In this document: piece after piece, positions 1-11,500 of the stretch
How positions within the stretch are numbered: the stretch's first letter is position 1
Layout: each line of letters opens with the position of its first letter
Origin: Eublepharis macularius
Taxonomy: Eukaryota; Chordata; Lepidosauria; Squamata; Eublepharidae
Direction: 5' to 3'
Assembly (NCBI RefSeq): GCF_028583425.1
Contig: NC_072801.1
Span: forward strand, 61,581,766 to 61,645,765
Length of the DNA stretch: 64,000 bases
The notes under the pieces: model-generated
Database searches by the model: none
What the model was told of the DNA's origin: nothing
Seen by the model: the letters and a program-made list of their open reading frames with translations, nothing else
Position numbers and translations under genes: made by a program

Positions 1-1754
1 GTATGCCCTTAAATCAAAAATACATACTGATAGGTACCTATTGGAGTAGTGTACCAAAAATCAGGAAGGAAGATGTTTTCAAGTTCTATATTGAAAACAA
101 GATCTTTAAGTCTGCATATCAGGGACCCTTTGACTATTTTCATTTTGTCTTAAACTGCACAGCTATTCCACGTGTATTTTTCCTAACGTGCATGGCTGCG
201 GTTACAGTCAGTGTATATAACTGTCATGCAAACTCACACAGGAATGAAGTATCTTCACCCAACTATTTTTTTTAATCAAATTTCTGAAGTTCAGTGAGTA
301 TTCAGAAATATCGTGTGTTCTGGTTCTGTGTTAAGGAATGCATTTTCTGGTCATCTTGCTTTCTAGAAAATTAATTTTCTGAGACACAAATAAGTCAAAA
401 GCAGGAAAGTCATCCTTGCTGGGATATAGGTATGTTCATTTTGCACTGTCTTCCTCAGGTATTAATATCCTTGGGTAAGAGACCATAGTGTTTTAAAGGC
501 TACACAGCTTCCTAGGTGTTTTGGAAAACAACATCAAACTTTGAGGTCAGTGCGTTTTGAAGTTTCGCCTCTGATGGAAGACGGAAGCCTTCGATGCTGT
601 TGACATAAGCACAGCAGCATACTCTGAATGACAAGCTTCAGATTACAGCCAGGAACCATCTGCATGACACAGCTTTGTCAGTGCAAACTTCATGTTACAT
701 AAAATAAACCTCTACAAGAGGGGGAGAGACTGTTCTGAATAATTTTAGTCAGGCCTGATTCAGATATAGGTGTGTACTTAAGAAGCCTTGAGTGTCTAGT
801 TAGCTTTTCTATATCATTTATTTTCTAGCTAGAGGTACATCAGAGATAATGTTCTAGGTTCGTTCCTGGGTATTGTACACAAGTAAGACTATTACGGAGT
901 CTCTGTGTCCATTTTAAGCCTTTATTATTACAAAATAATTATTCAGTATTCTTAATAGCAGCTCAATCAATAGAAAATCATGCCATCCATTATAACTACA
1001 TAGATTATTAAAGGAGAGCAATTACATGAGCCCCCAAAAGTATCTTACCCAAAGATATGAAGGTCACAGTCAAGGAGCCCCTTCTAAGAGGAAGCTCACA
1101 ATCAAGTCCTGTCATATTTATAGGGATTCAAAATCTTCTCTTAACAATAACTTCAAAGGCTCAAATTCTTGGCTAAGTTATTACCTTATGACTTCGTACA
1201 CAAAACAAGGTTATCTATATTTGAAATACCTTCTTGAAGCATAACAATAGTAATTTCATTCTCGCTACTTTTTTCTTAACGAAGGCTATATAAAATTAGT
1301 GATTACAAGTTTCTTAAACACCTGAATAACTTTTGCCCCTCTACCAATACATCTATCCTTGAATAATGTTGCCATTCTCAATGAGCTTAGCCATTCCTGT
1401 CATTCTCAGATACTCTATGCACCTGGGTCTTGGTACATTGTATATATTGATGTGAGTTAGAGATGGCTCTATATGGCAATACAACTGTGTAACTATTGTT
1501 TTGTGTGTCTTTCCAAGGTTGTTAGATCTAGGATTCTAGACTCCCTTTGTGGCCTGTCATTACAGGGGCTGGGCTAGCCCTTTTTTCTGTATGCAAAGGT
1601 ATCTTGGATGACTTTCTTGGACATATCCAGTAACTGTTCTCCTGTAGTTTTAGCCATATCCATGACACTGTTCCTGACAAAAACCTTATTTTTGTGTGTC
1701 AGGAGGTGGTGGAAACAACACCACACTCCTGCTCCTGCTCCACTCCCCATAGGG
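1..1754. other. AT-rich flank without a recognisable gene
   Basis: The longest open frames here are under 100 codons, resemble nothing I know and show no codon structure. The DNA is AT-rich and looks like neutral intergenic or intronic sequence. A TTTATTATTA stretch near 920 could be the poly(A) signal of an old minus-strand element, but I see no ends to support that. Confidence 0.6.
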
Positions 1755-3143
1755 TGTTACCAGAACTGCTCTTTTATTATAATGGGGAATTAGCTATAGC
1801 AGTCTGTAACTAAATATTAAGCGCGGATCATAACCTATGTTTACGGAGGTCCCGATCCCAGACACTCTAGTGAAAAAGAGGCAGACAACGAATAAGTTCC
1901 AAACACGTGTATTGAGTGTAGCGTAAGCCTAGCTTGCACAATCATACAGAGAACACACAAGACCTAAGAAATACAGGGTATGAAATACAGAGACGTTCGC
2001 ATTAGCTGGTTCCCAACGATGGTAAGGGAAATACTCACAATCCTGGAGCGAAGCAGAGACACGGCAGCGAGGGTGGCCCAATGCCAGCACTGGAACCACA
2101 GACGGACAGCAAGGAGGTCTGGATAGGGAATGGCCGAGGCACCGAGTGGTCTGAGAGACCAGCTTAAATACCCCAAAACGTACCCTGGGGCTGGTGCTGT
2201 ACTTGGTGGTTCTCACAGATTAAAACAAAGGGTCTAATGGGTCACTGAATGGCTTGGATGGGCCACTTTGGTAATCAGATTGTGATAAGTGACACCTCAG
2301 GAAGAGGGGACAAAAGAGGGAGGGGGAAATCCAAGTGGGCTGAAAGGATGTTCCAGCGGACAGGGCTTGTCCTGATGTCATCAGCTTTGGAATGCGGAGG
2401 TTTCTTTGAGATGCATTCTCTAAGTGCTTGGGATGGTCAGCACTTAGCTCTTCTCCGGGGCGGCTCCTAAGATATGCAGAGCGGGGCGAGGGGCTCTCGC
2501 TGCGGACGTGGTGTGCCCGCTTCGCCGAAATGGCTTCTCAAAGCAGTCTTCTTCCCAGGGTCTTCTGGCTGCCTGAGAACATGGATGCCGGCTGGGCATA
2601 GCTGGGGCTGGTTAGCAGGTTGCCCGGTAGCGAGGGCAAGCTCGGCGACCGGCTCGCGGGAGGCTCCAGGCGGGAACTGACCAGGGAGCGCCTAGCCAGG
2701 CTCGCTGGAGGTTTCCCCGGCAGGCGCCCGGCTGCTAGCAGCGGCTTGGGCCCATATGAGGCAGACTTCCATGGAGGCAGGGGAAACAACACTTTAAAAC
2801 ACAGTCCAAAGCAGGGAACAGGCACGGTCCGTGGCAGATGGCAATGCAGGCACGGGGCACACTTGTAACACAGTCCAAACGCACACTAGGAAGTCCAGAT
2901 ACAGGTCAGGGCAGGGCTGCCCAGAAAGAGAGTCCTTTGTGCAGTCACCCAAACATGGAGTCAGTAAACTACACAGTCTATTGCAGCAGCAAGATAATTG
3001 ACACGCAGGCAGGAAACTGACACGTGTATCAGAACACACACGTGCAAAGCAATCTTTGGTGTAGCAGTGAAACAGCAATGCAGGAAACTTTAACACAGTT
3101 CATGGCAGGCCTTAAAGCAGGGGAGGGGGCCTACTTGGCAACA
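1755..3143 (-). repeat. 3' LTR of the endogenous retrovirus
   Basis: This is the second copy of the 1389-bp LTR, preceded in the sense direction by a G-rich polypurine tract. It matches the 5' LTR base for base wherever I compared them, including the whole 1755-1930 segment and all translated segments. Near-zero divergence between LTRs means a very young insertion. It abuts the AGGG target duplicate at 1751-1754. Confidence 0.95.
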
Positions 3144-3144
3144 A

Positions 3145-3157
3145 TTCCCCCCCTCGG
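3145..3157 (-). other. Polypurine tract
   Basis: Immediately upstream of the 3' LTR in the sense direction the sequence reads GAGGGGGGGAAT and then the LTR start TGTTGCC. This is the expected position and composition for the plus-strand primer of reverse transcription. Confidence 0.85.
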
Positions 3158-4499
3158 AGACCCCGGGACGCCAGGCGCGCGGGTCTCCGAACTTGACTTC
3201 AAAGGCGAGGTGGTCAGCAATGTCCGGTGGTCGAGCTTCGAGCGGAGAAGGAGTGGGAAGGGAAGGGGGAGGAGGCGTCACTCAAAAATTTAGCTTGGAG
3301 AACCACCTAACCGAATAAGTGCAATTTAGATCAGCCAATGGGCTGCAGGTCTCTGGGTTCACACCAGGGGGTGTGCTAAGTGCAATCGTCAGAATAAATA
3401 GCAATAATAGCAATTCATAGTAGTATAGGCAGCAATGAGCAATTCATGCATATAAATAGCAATAATTCATAATTGTGTACATGGATTAATTCATGATTGA
3501 AGGTAATTCATACGGAATTCATGATGGGTTAAAAGCACTAAAAACCAGGAGCAATTCATATACATGGATTAATTCATAGACATAAGATTAAAAGCAGGGG
3601 CAATTCATAAAGCAGGATTCATAGGTGAGGGAATAATTCATATAGGAAAGTGCAAGTTAGGCATAGACCAATTCATAGAGGGTAGAGTAATTCATAAATG
3701 GTTAAAATCATAAATACATATATATATGATTAAAAGCAATAAACCAGGAAGTTAAAACCAACTCATAGATAAAAGCAGCAATGATAAAAGCAAGTGCGAG
3801 GAAATAATTCATGAGGGTAAGCGGCGGAGGGGCTCATGGGGGCAGAAAAATAAACTCTGCGATTAAAAACCAAATCAATATGGCTGGATTAAAATCAAAT
3901 TCATAGACTAGAACTGCCTCGGCGGAGGGAGTCGGGTTAAGAAGGCAATTCAAAAGGTTAAAATCAAATTCATCGGGATAAAGTTCATGGGCGCACTTGC
4001 AGTAGATAGAGGGAGGGACTAGTTCGGGGCTAAATTCATGGGAGTTAAAATTCATAAAAGCAATGGAAAGAAATTCATAAAACCATAGAGTAACAAAGAT
4101 CACAGACGGCTCAGTCCGCAGTACAGCTGCTGGACTGGGTTGCATATTTACAGGAACGAGCAAACTTAGTCCATGTGTTCCAAAACACACTTCCACCCCC
4201 CCTTGCTGTCTGCGTCAATCCGCAGGGCAGGGTCGGCAGGCGGCGAGAAGGGCTTCAGACACACAGTTCTAGTCCTCATGGAGGTGGCGCTGCTGGCGGT
4301 CGTTTGGAGACGGGCCGTGGGCCGGGAGGCAGAGTAATATGTCCCCCCCTAGTCCACAAGAGGGCCTCGGAGCGGTGTCCGGCAGCGAAGCGTCCATGGG
4401 GCTGGTTCAGGATCCATACATATAAAGGCACAAGCATAGTTCATAATCACACAAGCAATAAAACAAACAAGGGTTAAAGGAGGGCGCCAAGAATAACCA
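3158..4499 (-). repeat. Retroviral 3' interval with ATGAATT short repeats
   Basis: Between env and the polypurine tract lies 1.3 kb of noncoding DNA. From about 3385 to 4085 the plus strand contains some two dozen scattered AATTCAT or AATTCATA motifs (ATGAATT in sense direction) in A-rich spacers. A sense-strand open frame of 120 codons (3834-4196) overlaps part of this. It reflects the repeat composition, with recurrent FDFN-like words, and I do not call it a gene. Confidence 0.65.
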
Positions 4500-6887
4500 T
4501 TAGGGCAAGAGGAGGTCTGGATTATAGTGATCCAAGCGGTAAGACAGCTGGAGTTGCTGGAGCTGTCGGCGGCTCCAACAGCCCAAATAAAGCAGTGAGG
4601 CACATAGTAAAACTTGAAAAGCCAAAATAACAATAATCGGGTGCAAAGCCAAATTGTAAATTCCAGTGGCGGTGGGGCTCCAGCCAAAGAGGGTTTCCCA
4701 CCACGAGTGCTCACCCGTGGTCTTGATCCGTTGGGCAAGATCCAAAATCTCCTTTCCGTTGTGGGACACAACCAAAGCAGTGGTGTCCCCGTCCCTCTGG
4801 ATGCTCTGGAGGGTGCGGTGGAGCTGCGGGTGTGCCAGGAGCTCGTGGATTAGCTCCAGACCGATGCCAAGGGAGATGGGCTTCACATGTCGATAGATGG
4901 AGGGTGCCACCAGGATCTCTTCTTGGGTCCAGACCGGTACCGTGTAAGTGAAGTCGCAGGTTGCCACCGAAGACAGGTTACAGAAGCAGCGGTTGACTCC
5001 CGGGATCACGGGCCTAAGCTGGAACGAGTTCAGGATCACAAAATCGCAGGCCGTTCGTACGCAGGCACATCCTTTCCCAATGTAGACCACAGCGGAGCTG
5101 TTCTCCCGGACGACCTCAAAGGAGCACTCGTTGAGGGCGTCGACTTGCGGGGCTACACAGGGGTGATGAGGTGCAAAGGCTTGGTCTTGGCAGATGAAGC
5201 CGGTCTGGTCTCGATGCTGGCACCCTTGGAGGCTGACGAGCTGCCATCCAGTCGGGGTGAAGCGGGCCCAATGGTCGGGGTGGCGGGCGTAGAGGACTTC
5301 GGTATCGCTGACTTGGAGTCCCAGAGGCACGACTGGATACACGTGGAATGACTCGTGCGCACTGGCCGTTAATAAAAATAATTTAAGTTCCTGGGTGGTC
5401 GGTGAGAATGAGGAATTTACAAGGGACCACCAGGATTCAAGCTCCAGTTCTATGGGTGACAATTTGGGCATAATCAATCTTTTAATTTCCAGGGGCAAGT
5501 GCCCGTCCATGGCTTGCCGAATTAGCCCCATGGCCACAGCCTGGTTTAATTGTTGGGCTTGCATACATGCCATGGCTATTGACATGTTGCGTTCCAAAGA
5601 CTGTGTTCCTTTGAGTAGCAGAGAAAAATCTCTTTCAATTTGACTCTCCCAGTTAACTAAAATGGAGCTGATCTCGTGTTGCCCATTCGAAATGGAATTT
5701 AGGGACTGCACCACCGGTTTACCTAAGTCGGAGATGCTAGTCGTGACATGGGCAAACTTATTAGCGAGAGTCTCAATGTTGACCGAATCCATGATTGCTA
5801 AGCCTCCGGCTGCAGGAGCAGTCCAGTCGGCAATGCTTCGTCTGGCACGCGAGAGAGAGGGAGAGGGATCGATCCACAGTTGTAGCCATGCATTCCAACC
5901 CTTGCTACCGGCCTCCAGATAGGGAGCGCACTGCGGCAGCCTCTGGGTTACATTTAGTTCAGCTAAGTCTATGCGGATCTCTTTTAAAGACATTTGCGGG
6001 CGGACTAGAACTCTCTCTCGAATGTCAGTTTTCAAAACATGGGAGCCCACTATATGCGTGCCGCCTTGGCTTAATTGTTCATTGCTAGCAATCAAAGGGT
6101 CAATTTGGATGGTGTGGGTCTCCTGGGTCCGGATCAGCAGGGAATAATTGCCTGGTTCGTGAGTCAAATTTACAAAGAGCAGCCCAAGCCGGTGAAATTT
6201 CTCTACTAGGGGCTTGGTTTGGCATTCGGGCGTCTGCTGAACCAGTATCCAATCGGGTGGGCCATGTTTGGCTAGGTCTTCTTCTTTTACAATCCAGGTC
6301 AGGTTCTCCCAGCGTTCTATAGCAAAGGAGAGAACTGCACCTGAAGGGGGCGTGACAGTGACTGATGCAGACTCAGTGGCGGTGGTGCCTAGTAGGATGG
6401 TCATTCTGAAGGGGTCTCCTGCCTTCCATACTGCGGCCGACACTAAGATAACTTCACAGTATGGTCCGAAAGCCTCAGTGACAAATGGCGAGGTTTCGAA
6501 GTTGGCAGGGGTGGTATATTTGTCTACCACCGGGACTGCGGTGGGGGCTGGCCTGATACGGGGAAGGAACATACAAGGGATCGGAGCGAGAGGTGAAACT
6601 GTATCAGTAGGCGAGTAGCATACTAGCTCCTGGGACATAGTTTTGACTCCCACACATAAAATAACCAGCTCTGGGGGTCGGATCCACTGCTCTTCGCAAC
6701 TGCGGAAGTTAGTGCGATCCGTGGGGGTGGTCATATTGCTCTGCTGCACAACTTTGCAGACCATCATTTCATTTTCTGCTAGTGTATTGATACATCTCCA
6801 GTGTGGGTAGGGCATTAATTTGGACGGGCGTCCCTCTATTAGGGTGCCTGCCAGCACGAGCAAACACAGAGTAGCCAGGTGCCTCAT
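4500..6887 (-). CDS. env: Retroviral envelope glycoprotein (endogenous retrovirus)
   Basis: An open frame of 795 codons from the first ATG (plus 6885-6887). The frame is open about 29 codons further upstream, but only from a non-ATG codon. The ATG puts a hydrophobic signal peptide (HLATLCLLVLAG) right at the N-terminus. A furin-type RARR site near residue 347 separates surface and transmembrane subunits. A hydrophobic anchor (IIVILAFQVLLCASLLYLG) lies near residues 750-770, followed by a short cytoplasmic tail. Several NxT/NxS glycosylation sites are visible. The transmembrane subunit is long, about 445 residues, and I do not see the CX6CC motif typical of gammaretroviral Env. This Env is therefore not an ordinary gamma type. 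It would be translated from a spliced mRNA. The frame looks whole. Confidence 0.9.
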   Translation of the reverse strand: MRHLATLCLLVLAGTLIEGRPSKLMPYPHWRCINTLAENEMMVCKVVQQSNMTTPTDRTNFRSCEEQWIRPPELVILCVGVKTMSQELVCYSPTDTVSPLAPIPCMFLPRIRPAPTAVPVVDKYTTPANFETSPFVTEAFGPYCEVILVSAAVWKAGDPFRMTILLGTTATESASVTVTPPSGAVLSFAIERWENLTWIVKEEDLAKHGPPDWILVQQTPECQTKPLVEKFHRLGLLFVNLTHEPGNYSLLIRTQETHTIQIDPLIASNEQLSQGGTHIVGSHVLKTDIRERVLVRPQMSLKEIRIDLAELNVTQRLPQCAPYLEAGSKGWNAWLQLWIDPSPSLSRARRSIADWTAPAAGGLAIMDSVNIETLANKFAHVTTSISDLGKPVVQSLNSISNGQHEISSILVNWESQIERDFSLLLKGTQSLERNMSIAMACMQAQQLNQAVAMGLIRQAMDGHLPLEIKRLIMPKLSPIELELESWWSLVNSSFSPTTQELKLFLLTASAHESFHVYPVVPLGLQVSDTEVLYARHPDHWARFTPTGWQLVSLQGCQHRDQTGFICQDQAFAPHHPCVAPQVDALNECSFEVVRENSSAVVYIGKGCACVRTACDFVILNSFQLRPVIPGVNRCFCNLSSVATCDFTYTVPVWTQEEILVAPSIYRHVKPISLGIGLELIHELLAHPQLHRTLQSIQRDGDTTALVVSHNGKEILDLAQRIKTTGEHSWWETLFGWSPTATGIYNLALHPIIVILAFQVLLCASLLYLGCWSRRQLQQLQLSYRLDHYNPDLLLP

Positions 6888-8503
6888 CTCCTGGCCTTCC
6901 TTTTCCTTTGTGGTGAAAATATCCTGGGGAGACCTGCGGATATAAGTACAGGCTCCCTGAGTTTCTTGCAGCAAAATGAATGAAGTAAAGCAGGGAAAAA
7001 GGAGGGCGTATTTCTGCCAGCACTGTATGTTAGGTGGGGCTCGAACGAGAAGTCCCGGAGCACTAAGCGAGCCTTCCAGCTTGTTGCTCTGGGGAACTCC
7101 TGTACGAAGATTTCTTTCTAAAGCGTGTATATTTCAGGGGGGACGTCTTTGCGTCGGGCAAGGGTCGGCTGTACGTTAGGCGGGATTATGCAAACTCGCC
7201 CCAGGGGTCCCTGGGTGCCTAGGCTATGTGGCCTTCAGGTGCCCCTTGCTCGGTGGCGGGCTGCTTTTATTTTGCGGGCTGAGAGCTATCGGTCCGGCTC
7301 GGCCTGGCCTTGCCGTTTCAAAACGAAAAAAAAACTAGAGAGCGGTTTCCATTAACTATAAGGGTTGCTGCTAAAGGAGACCTTCGTTCTATTTTTCTAA
7401 AATAATTTTTAAGTAGGGGTGGTTAGGGTTGAAGGTATGTTTTATGATGGTTTGCTTTTGCTTTGCCTTTTTCCCTCTGCTTTTTTTGCAGGACCTCATG
7501 TATGTATTTCGGCGGACCATATTTTTTCCTAGGATCAATTTTTGGAGGGACTCCCTCGGGAGGCCCCAATTTCATGTTAAAAGAAAGAAACACACAAAGC
7601 AAAAGCACACGGGTGTGGGGTACTTTCGGGTTGCCCTCACTTGGAAGGCCTGGCATGGCTTCATTATAACTTCAATATGTCTCCCCCCCTTCTTTTCCCT
7701 TGTACGGTACGGGCAAGGGAAAAGATTACGTGGGGCGGGCGGCTGCTGACGGAAAGGGCCGAAGTGGAGCCGAGGGCGCTCGGCGGCGTTTATCGAAAAG
7801 CGGCGGAGACGGCCGAGATCTGCCGGCGCCACTGGGTCTGGGTTATTCGGGGGTCATCTTGGCGCGGGGGATCCTGGCTATGTAAATGAGGCACGCTGCC
7901 CCTTGTGCGTTGCGAACGCACCTCAATAACATATTCCAGAGGGCACACATTTACAGAATACTGGCGGGTCTTTTACTTTTGCACTAAAGCGTACTGGCTG
8001 GTGGCGCCGTATAGCAACTCACCATGACGACTATGAACATTAGTAAAAGAGGGATGTTGGGCTATCTGGGGGTCCTTTTCCAGGGGAGGCACGGCCCTCA
8101 AAGCCAAAGCCGACCATCATGCGAAAGCGTGGGTCTGGCAGGTGAGACCCCGAATCTACGTAGATGCGGGATCTTCACCAGCACGGCGGGTGAAATGTTT
8201 TCAAATACAGAGATCACCTTTATTGGTGTGTCTCCAATATTGGAAATGCATTCACTCTTGGGCTAAAGCCTCTCCAAACACTTTCACACACAGCAAATCT
8301 CTTTTGCCTGTGCAATTTTTTTTTTCCCGAACATGCGGCTTACAATCCAATTAAGAATCACTCTCGGTGGTGGTCCTATTTGGCTTTGGTTGCCGTGTCT
8401 TCCCCAAGGGTCCCAACTGTGGGGCCCGCCTAATGAAGTTAAAGAATAGAACTGGAAAAACTTTTGACATTCACACCTATATCTACATATTCTACTGTTT
8501 CTT
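6888..8503 (-). other. Unassigned retroviral interval between pol and env
   Basis: About 1.6 kb without a convincing sense-strand gene; the open frames are below 90 codons and look random. Most simple retroviruses overlap pol and env or place them close together, so this spacer is unusual. It must hold the env splice acceptor and could hold a small accessory exon or RNA structure. I could not identify any. Confidence 0.5.
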
Positions 8504-11500
8504 TTATACTAAGGCTAAAAAGGTCTGGTCTAAGGGGACACAGGGTATCTCTGGCCCAGGGTGAAGGGATATCTGGCGAATCACTGGGCAGAGGGGGGCT
8601 GGGCTGGTGGCGGCTCCCCCAGGGTCATACACAGGAGGGGCAGATTGCAGCGGCTTCCCTTTCCATTCTTTTAACTGAGAGGCGTGAAAGTATTTTAACC
8701 AAGTGCCTCCTGTCTTTCTCTGGATAGCTACCTGATAGACGGCTGGGGAGACTCTTTTCGTGATGGGGACTGGGCCCTGCCATTTGGCTGCTAGTGAATG
8801 CGCCTTTTGCGAGAACTTTCTATACAGAACGAGCTGTCCTTCCTCCCACTGCCTGGGGTTCCTGACCCATCCTAATTTGCGGTCCATATCTTTCTGAGCG
8901 GTGCCCAACTTCTGGGCCACTTGCATGTGGACAGCGTGTATGGATGAGAGCAGATCCTGGACCCAGGCGTCATTAATCACTACGGGCTGCATATCAGAAG
9001 GGAGCTGCGTATCTAGCCAGAAGGCTTCCGGGAGCTGCATTCTTCGCCCTGTCATTACCATATGGGGGGTGAGCCCGTGAACTGCGGTGGTGCCTCTGAT
9101 GGCCATTAGGATTATGGGGAGTTTTTCATCCCAGTCTCTCCCGGAGGAGCGAACCATTTTGCGGAGAGCCTCCTTGAGGGTCCGGTTGGTTCTTTCTATG
9201 GCGCCCGAGGCTTGAGGGTGGCCGGCTATGTGGAAGCGCTGCTGGATGCCTAGCGCCTTGCACAGCTCCTGGGTGACTTCTCCGATGAAGTGTGAGCCTA
9301 AATCAGAGTCCATGACTCTCACGATGCCCCATCTTGAAAAGACATTGTTGAACAATAGTTTGGCTGTGGTGGCTGCATTGTTGCGCTTGCACGGAAACGC
9401 TTCGACCCATTTGCTAAAGGGGTCTATGACAGTGAGACAGTAGCGATTGCCGCGAGGAGTGGGGGGAAGGGGGCCGATAAAGTCAATCTGTATGCGAGCC
9501 CAGGGTCCGTTAATTCTCTGATGCTGGAGGGGGGCTCTAGGTCCGGTGGGGTCTGCATTGACCATAGCGCAGGACAGACAGTTGTCCACCCATTGCGCTA
9601 CTTCGGTGCGCATGCCAGGCCACCATCCAACCTCTTTTACCCTTTCCAGAGTCAGGTCCTTGCCTCGGTGTCCCTGCTCGTGGACAAACTGAATCAGGTC
9701 GGCCCTGACTTCCAGTGGCACTACCCAGTGGCGTTCGCCGGCTGCATCTACTGCCCAAACTATGCCTTCCTCTTCTCGGATCATTAGTCTTCCTGTCTGA
9801 TCTCTCCCTGCGGTTAGGAGGTCAGTTATTTCTGGGTCAGATAGCTGTAGTTGCGCTAGGTCTAGTGTTCCCGTAGTTCCCTGAGCCTGGCTGCGGGCTT
9901 GTGCTCGAGTGGTGACAGGGTGTAAGGGGCAATCGGTAGCTGGTTCCAGTAGGGGAGCATTCTCAGTGGCGGCTGCCTTGGCTGCGAGGTCTGCCTGGTC
10001 ATTCCAATAAGCGGTCTCTGAGTTTGTCTTCTGGTGTCCCTTGACATGGGTAACCTGCGTTGGGCCTGAGCGGGACTGAAGGAGTGCTGCTACTTGCTGC
10101 CATAGCTGTAGGTGGGCTACGGGTTTCCCATCGCTAGCTCTCCACCCCTGATTCTGCCATACCGGGAGCCAGACCGTGGCGGCTTTGGCCGTCCAATCCG
10201 AGTCTGTGTAAATGGCCAGCGGGCTTTCTGGGGGCTCAAACTCGAGCACTGCCAGAAGCGCTTGCACCTCAGCCGCTTGGCTGGAATGGGGGCGGGCTGG
10301 ACCTTTGAGAGTATGGGCGTCACTCACTCGCACGGCGCCGTAGCCTGTCCGAGGAGAGCCTCCAACGTGAAAGGAGGAGCCGTCACAGAACCAGCATGTG
10401 AAGCCGTTCTGTCGGGCTTCCTCTAGCGGGACTCCCCAAGTGACTGGCCAGGCAACCTGCGGTGGCGGGTCCAGGGGGCACTCGTGCTCGGTCCCGGTTA
10501 CCAATAGGCCATAGGGGGCTAGAGGCTCGGTGGTCTCCTTTTTAAATTCCACTCCGCGGTTGACTAGGGCCAGGGTCCACTGCGCTATGCGGGCGTTTGA
10601 GACTTGTCCGTCTTGTATTTTTCCCGACAGGATATATTTGAGAGGCGTGTGAGTGGTTTGAACTATTGTACGTGAACCTCCTATGATAAATTCCCAATGG
10701 GTCAGACTCCAAACTAGAGCAAGGCAAGTCTTTTCGCATGGGCTGAACTTGGTCTCTACTGCGGTTAGGTTGCGAGAGGCATAGGCTACTACTCTAGCGG
10801 TTCCCGCTTGCTGCTGGGTGAGCGTGGCTCCTATGCTCTTGTCTGATACTGCTAACTGAATAAAGAATGGCTGGGTGACATCTGGATGGGCTAGGGCCGG
10901 GGCTGCGGCCAGACTGCGCTTTAGCTCGGCTAAGGCTGTCTGTTGCTCCGGTCCCCACTCCCAGGGAGTGTTCTTCTTGAGGAGGGCGTAAAGGGGGCGA
11001 GCTTTGTCTGCAAAGGACTCGATGAAGTCTCGGGAAAAGTTAAAGGTTCCTAGAAGGGCTCTGAGGGAGGGGACATCGGTGGGTGCAGGCAGCTTGGAAA
11101 TGACCTCCATTCGCTGGGCATCCGGGGTGCGACCCTCGGGTCCCAGGGTCAGACCCAGGTACTTGACGCTGGTCTGAACCAATTGGGCCTTTTCCCTGCT
11201 TGCCTTGAACCCAGTCTCTCGGAGGAGTTCCAGGACTTCCCTGGTGATTTGGCGGGCTAATTCTTCCGTGGGGGCGTGGACCAAAATGTCATCCACGTAG
11301 CTCAGTACGTGGGGCCTCGAGGAGGGTTGGAGGCGTTCCCACATCTGAACTACATGGGCATGACAAATACTGGGGCTGGAGTGGAATCCCTGGGGTGTCC
11401 GTTTGAATGCGTATTGCTGGCCGCGGAAAGTGAACGCGAACTTGTACCAGCAAGACTCATGCAACCGGATGGAGTGGAAAGCGTTGGCCAGGTCTATGAC

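Noticed and set aside
830-1790. Old LTR next to the endogenous retrovirus
   Set aside because: A TTTATTATTA word and a C/T-rich end suggest one, but no inverted TG/CA ends, partner LTR or duplication could be found.
1929-3096. Several 60-100 codon frames in the LTRs (repeated at 16112-17279)
   Set aside because: Both LTRs are identical, so duplication adds no coding evidence. They overlap each other on both strands and show no known accessory protein.
3834-4196. Retroviral accessory gene of 120 codons
   Set aside because: It lies in the ATGAATT repeat segment and its composition follows the repeat; no recognised domain.
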